A DNA stretch of 6,284 nucleotides from Acidobacteriaceae bacterium (GTDB lineage: Bacteria; Acidobacteriota; Terriglobia; Terriglobales; Acidobacteriaceae). Position numbers and translations under genes: made by a program. Positions 6,134 through 6,284 of the stretch are shown piece by piece; positions within the stretch are counted from its first letter, which is position 1; the number at the start of each line of letters is the position of its first letter. The notes under the pieces were generated by a model that did not search any database, was not told the origin of the DNA, and saw only the letters and a list, made by a program, of their open reading frames with translations. Location of the stretch: contig PLKU01000142.1 of the NCBI GenBank assembly GCA_003140705.1, positions 189 to 6,472 of the forward strand, in the 5' to 3' direction.

Positions 6134-6284
6134 TTACCAGGATGCGAGCCGAATGCCGGAAAACTGCCAACGCGCCTCCGGGACAAAGAAATTCCGGTAG
6201 CTGGTGCGGATGTGCGCAGCCGGAGTGAGGCACGAGCCGCCCCGGAGGATCATTTGGCCGCTCATGAATTTGCCGTTGTACTCG
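6134..6284 (-). CDS. egtB: Ergothioneine sulfoxide synthase EgtB, C-terminal 49 residues only
   Basis: Partial gene entering from the right edge and ending at TAA 6136-6134. EgtB is the mononuclear non-haem iron enzyme that joins hercynine to a thiol donor (gamma-glutamylcysteine or cysteine) with oxygen. The visible tail carries the characteristic end of its FGE-sulfatase-like domain: [18 protein letters not shown] (start of the fragment), then [14 protein letters not shown] and [10 protein letters not shown] near the C-terminus. The iron-binding N-terminal half lies outside the window. It sits directly upstream of egtD, which fits a compact ergothioneine operon. Thiol-donor preference cannot be judged from this fragment. 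Confidence 0.93.
   Translation of the reverse strand, partial: EYNGKFMSGQMILRGGSCLTPAAHIRTSYRNFFVPEARWQFSGIRLASW

Overview
The window looks like a stretch of chromosome from a soil-type bacterium of moderately high GC, most plausibly an acidobacterium (Terriglobia-like). That placement is inferred from style: a secreted GH27 alpha-galactosidase, a Tat-exported amidase, an egtB-egtD pair and several small unassigned membrane proteins. No rRNA, tRNA or other taxonomic marker is present.

Layout. Positions 1-2673 read leftward (minus strand). In transcription order they hold a polytopic membrane protein of unknown function (2673-1684), a terminator-like repeat region (about 1663-1612), a VOC/glyoxalase-like gene broken by a one-base frameshift (1568-1153), and a Tat-exported amidase that starts at TTG 1079 and runs off the left edge. 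A 256-bp divergent spacer (2674-2929) carries a reasonable promoter for the rightward GH27 alpha-galactosidase (2930-4141). Positions 4223-5069 are rightward and hold two related small membrane protein genes with an 8-bp overlap. The first is interrupted by a miniature inverted-repeat element. From 5114 to the right edge the genes read leftward again: the tail of egtB (sulfoxide synthase), then complete egtD (histidine Nalpha-trimethyltransferase), the core of ergothioneine synthesis.

The most notable observation is at 4247-4433. A perfect 20-bp inverted repeat, whose outer 4 bases are CTAG at both ends, bounds about 180 bp with no transposase. Removing the element plus one CTAG copy rejoins an ATG with a good ribosome binding site (4223) to the membrane ORF after 4433. 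The rebuilt N-terminus matches that of the adjacent small membrane protein (LVDSxVxAIA at the same residue positions). This is strong internal evidence for insertion of a non-autonomous, IS5-like MITE into a functional gene.

The genes do not form one pathway. Only egtB-egtD is clearly a functional unit. The two small membrane proteins look like an ancestral co-translated pair, now half broken. I see no CRISPR array, phage module, toxin-antitoxin pair or recognisable defence system.
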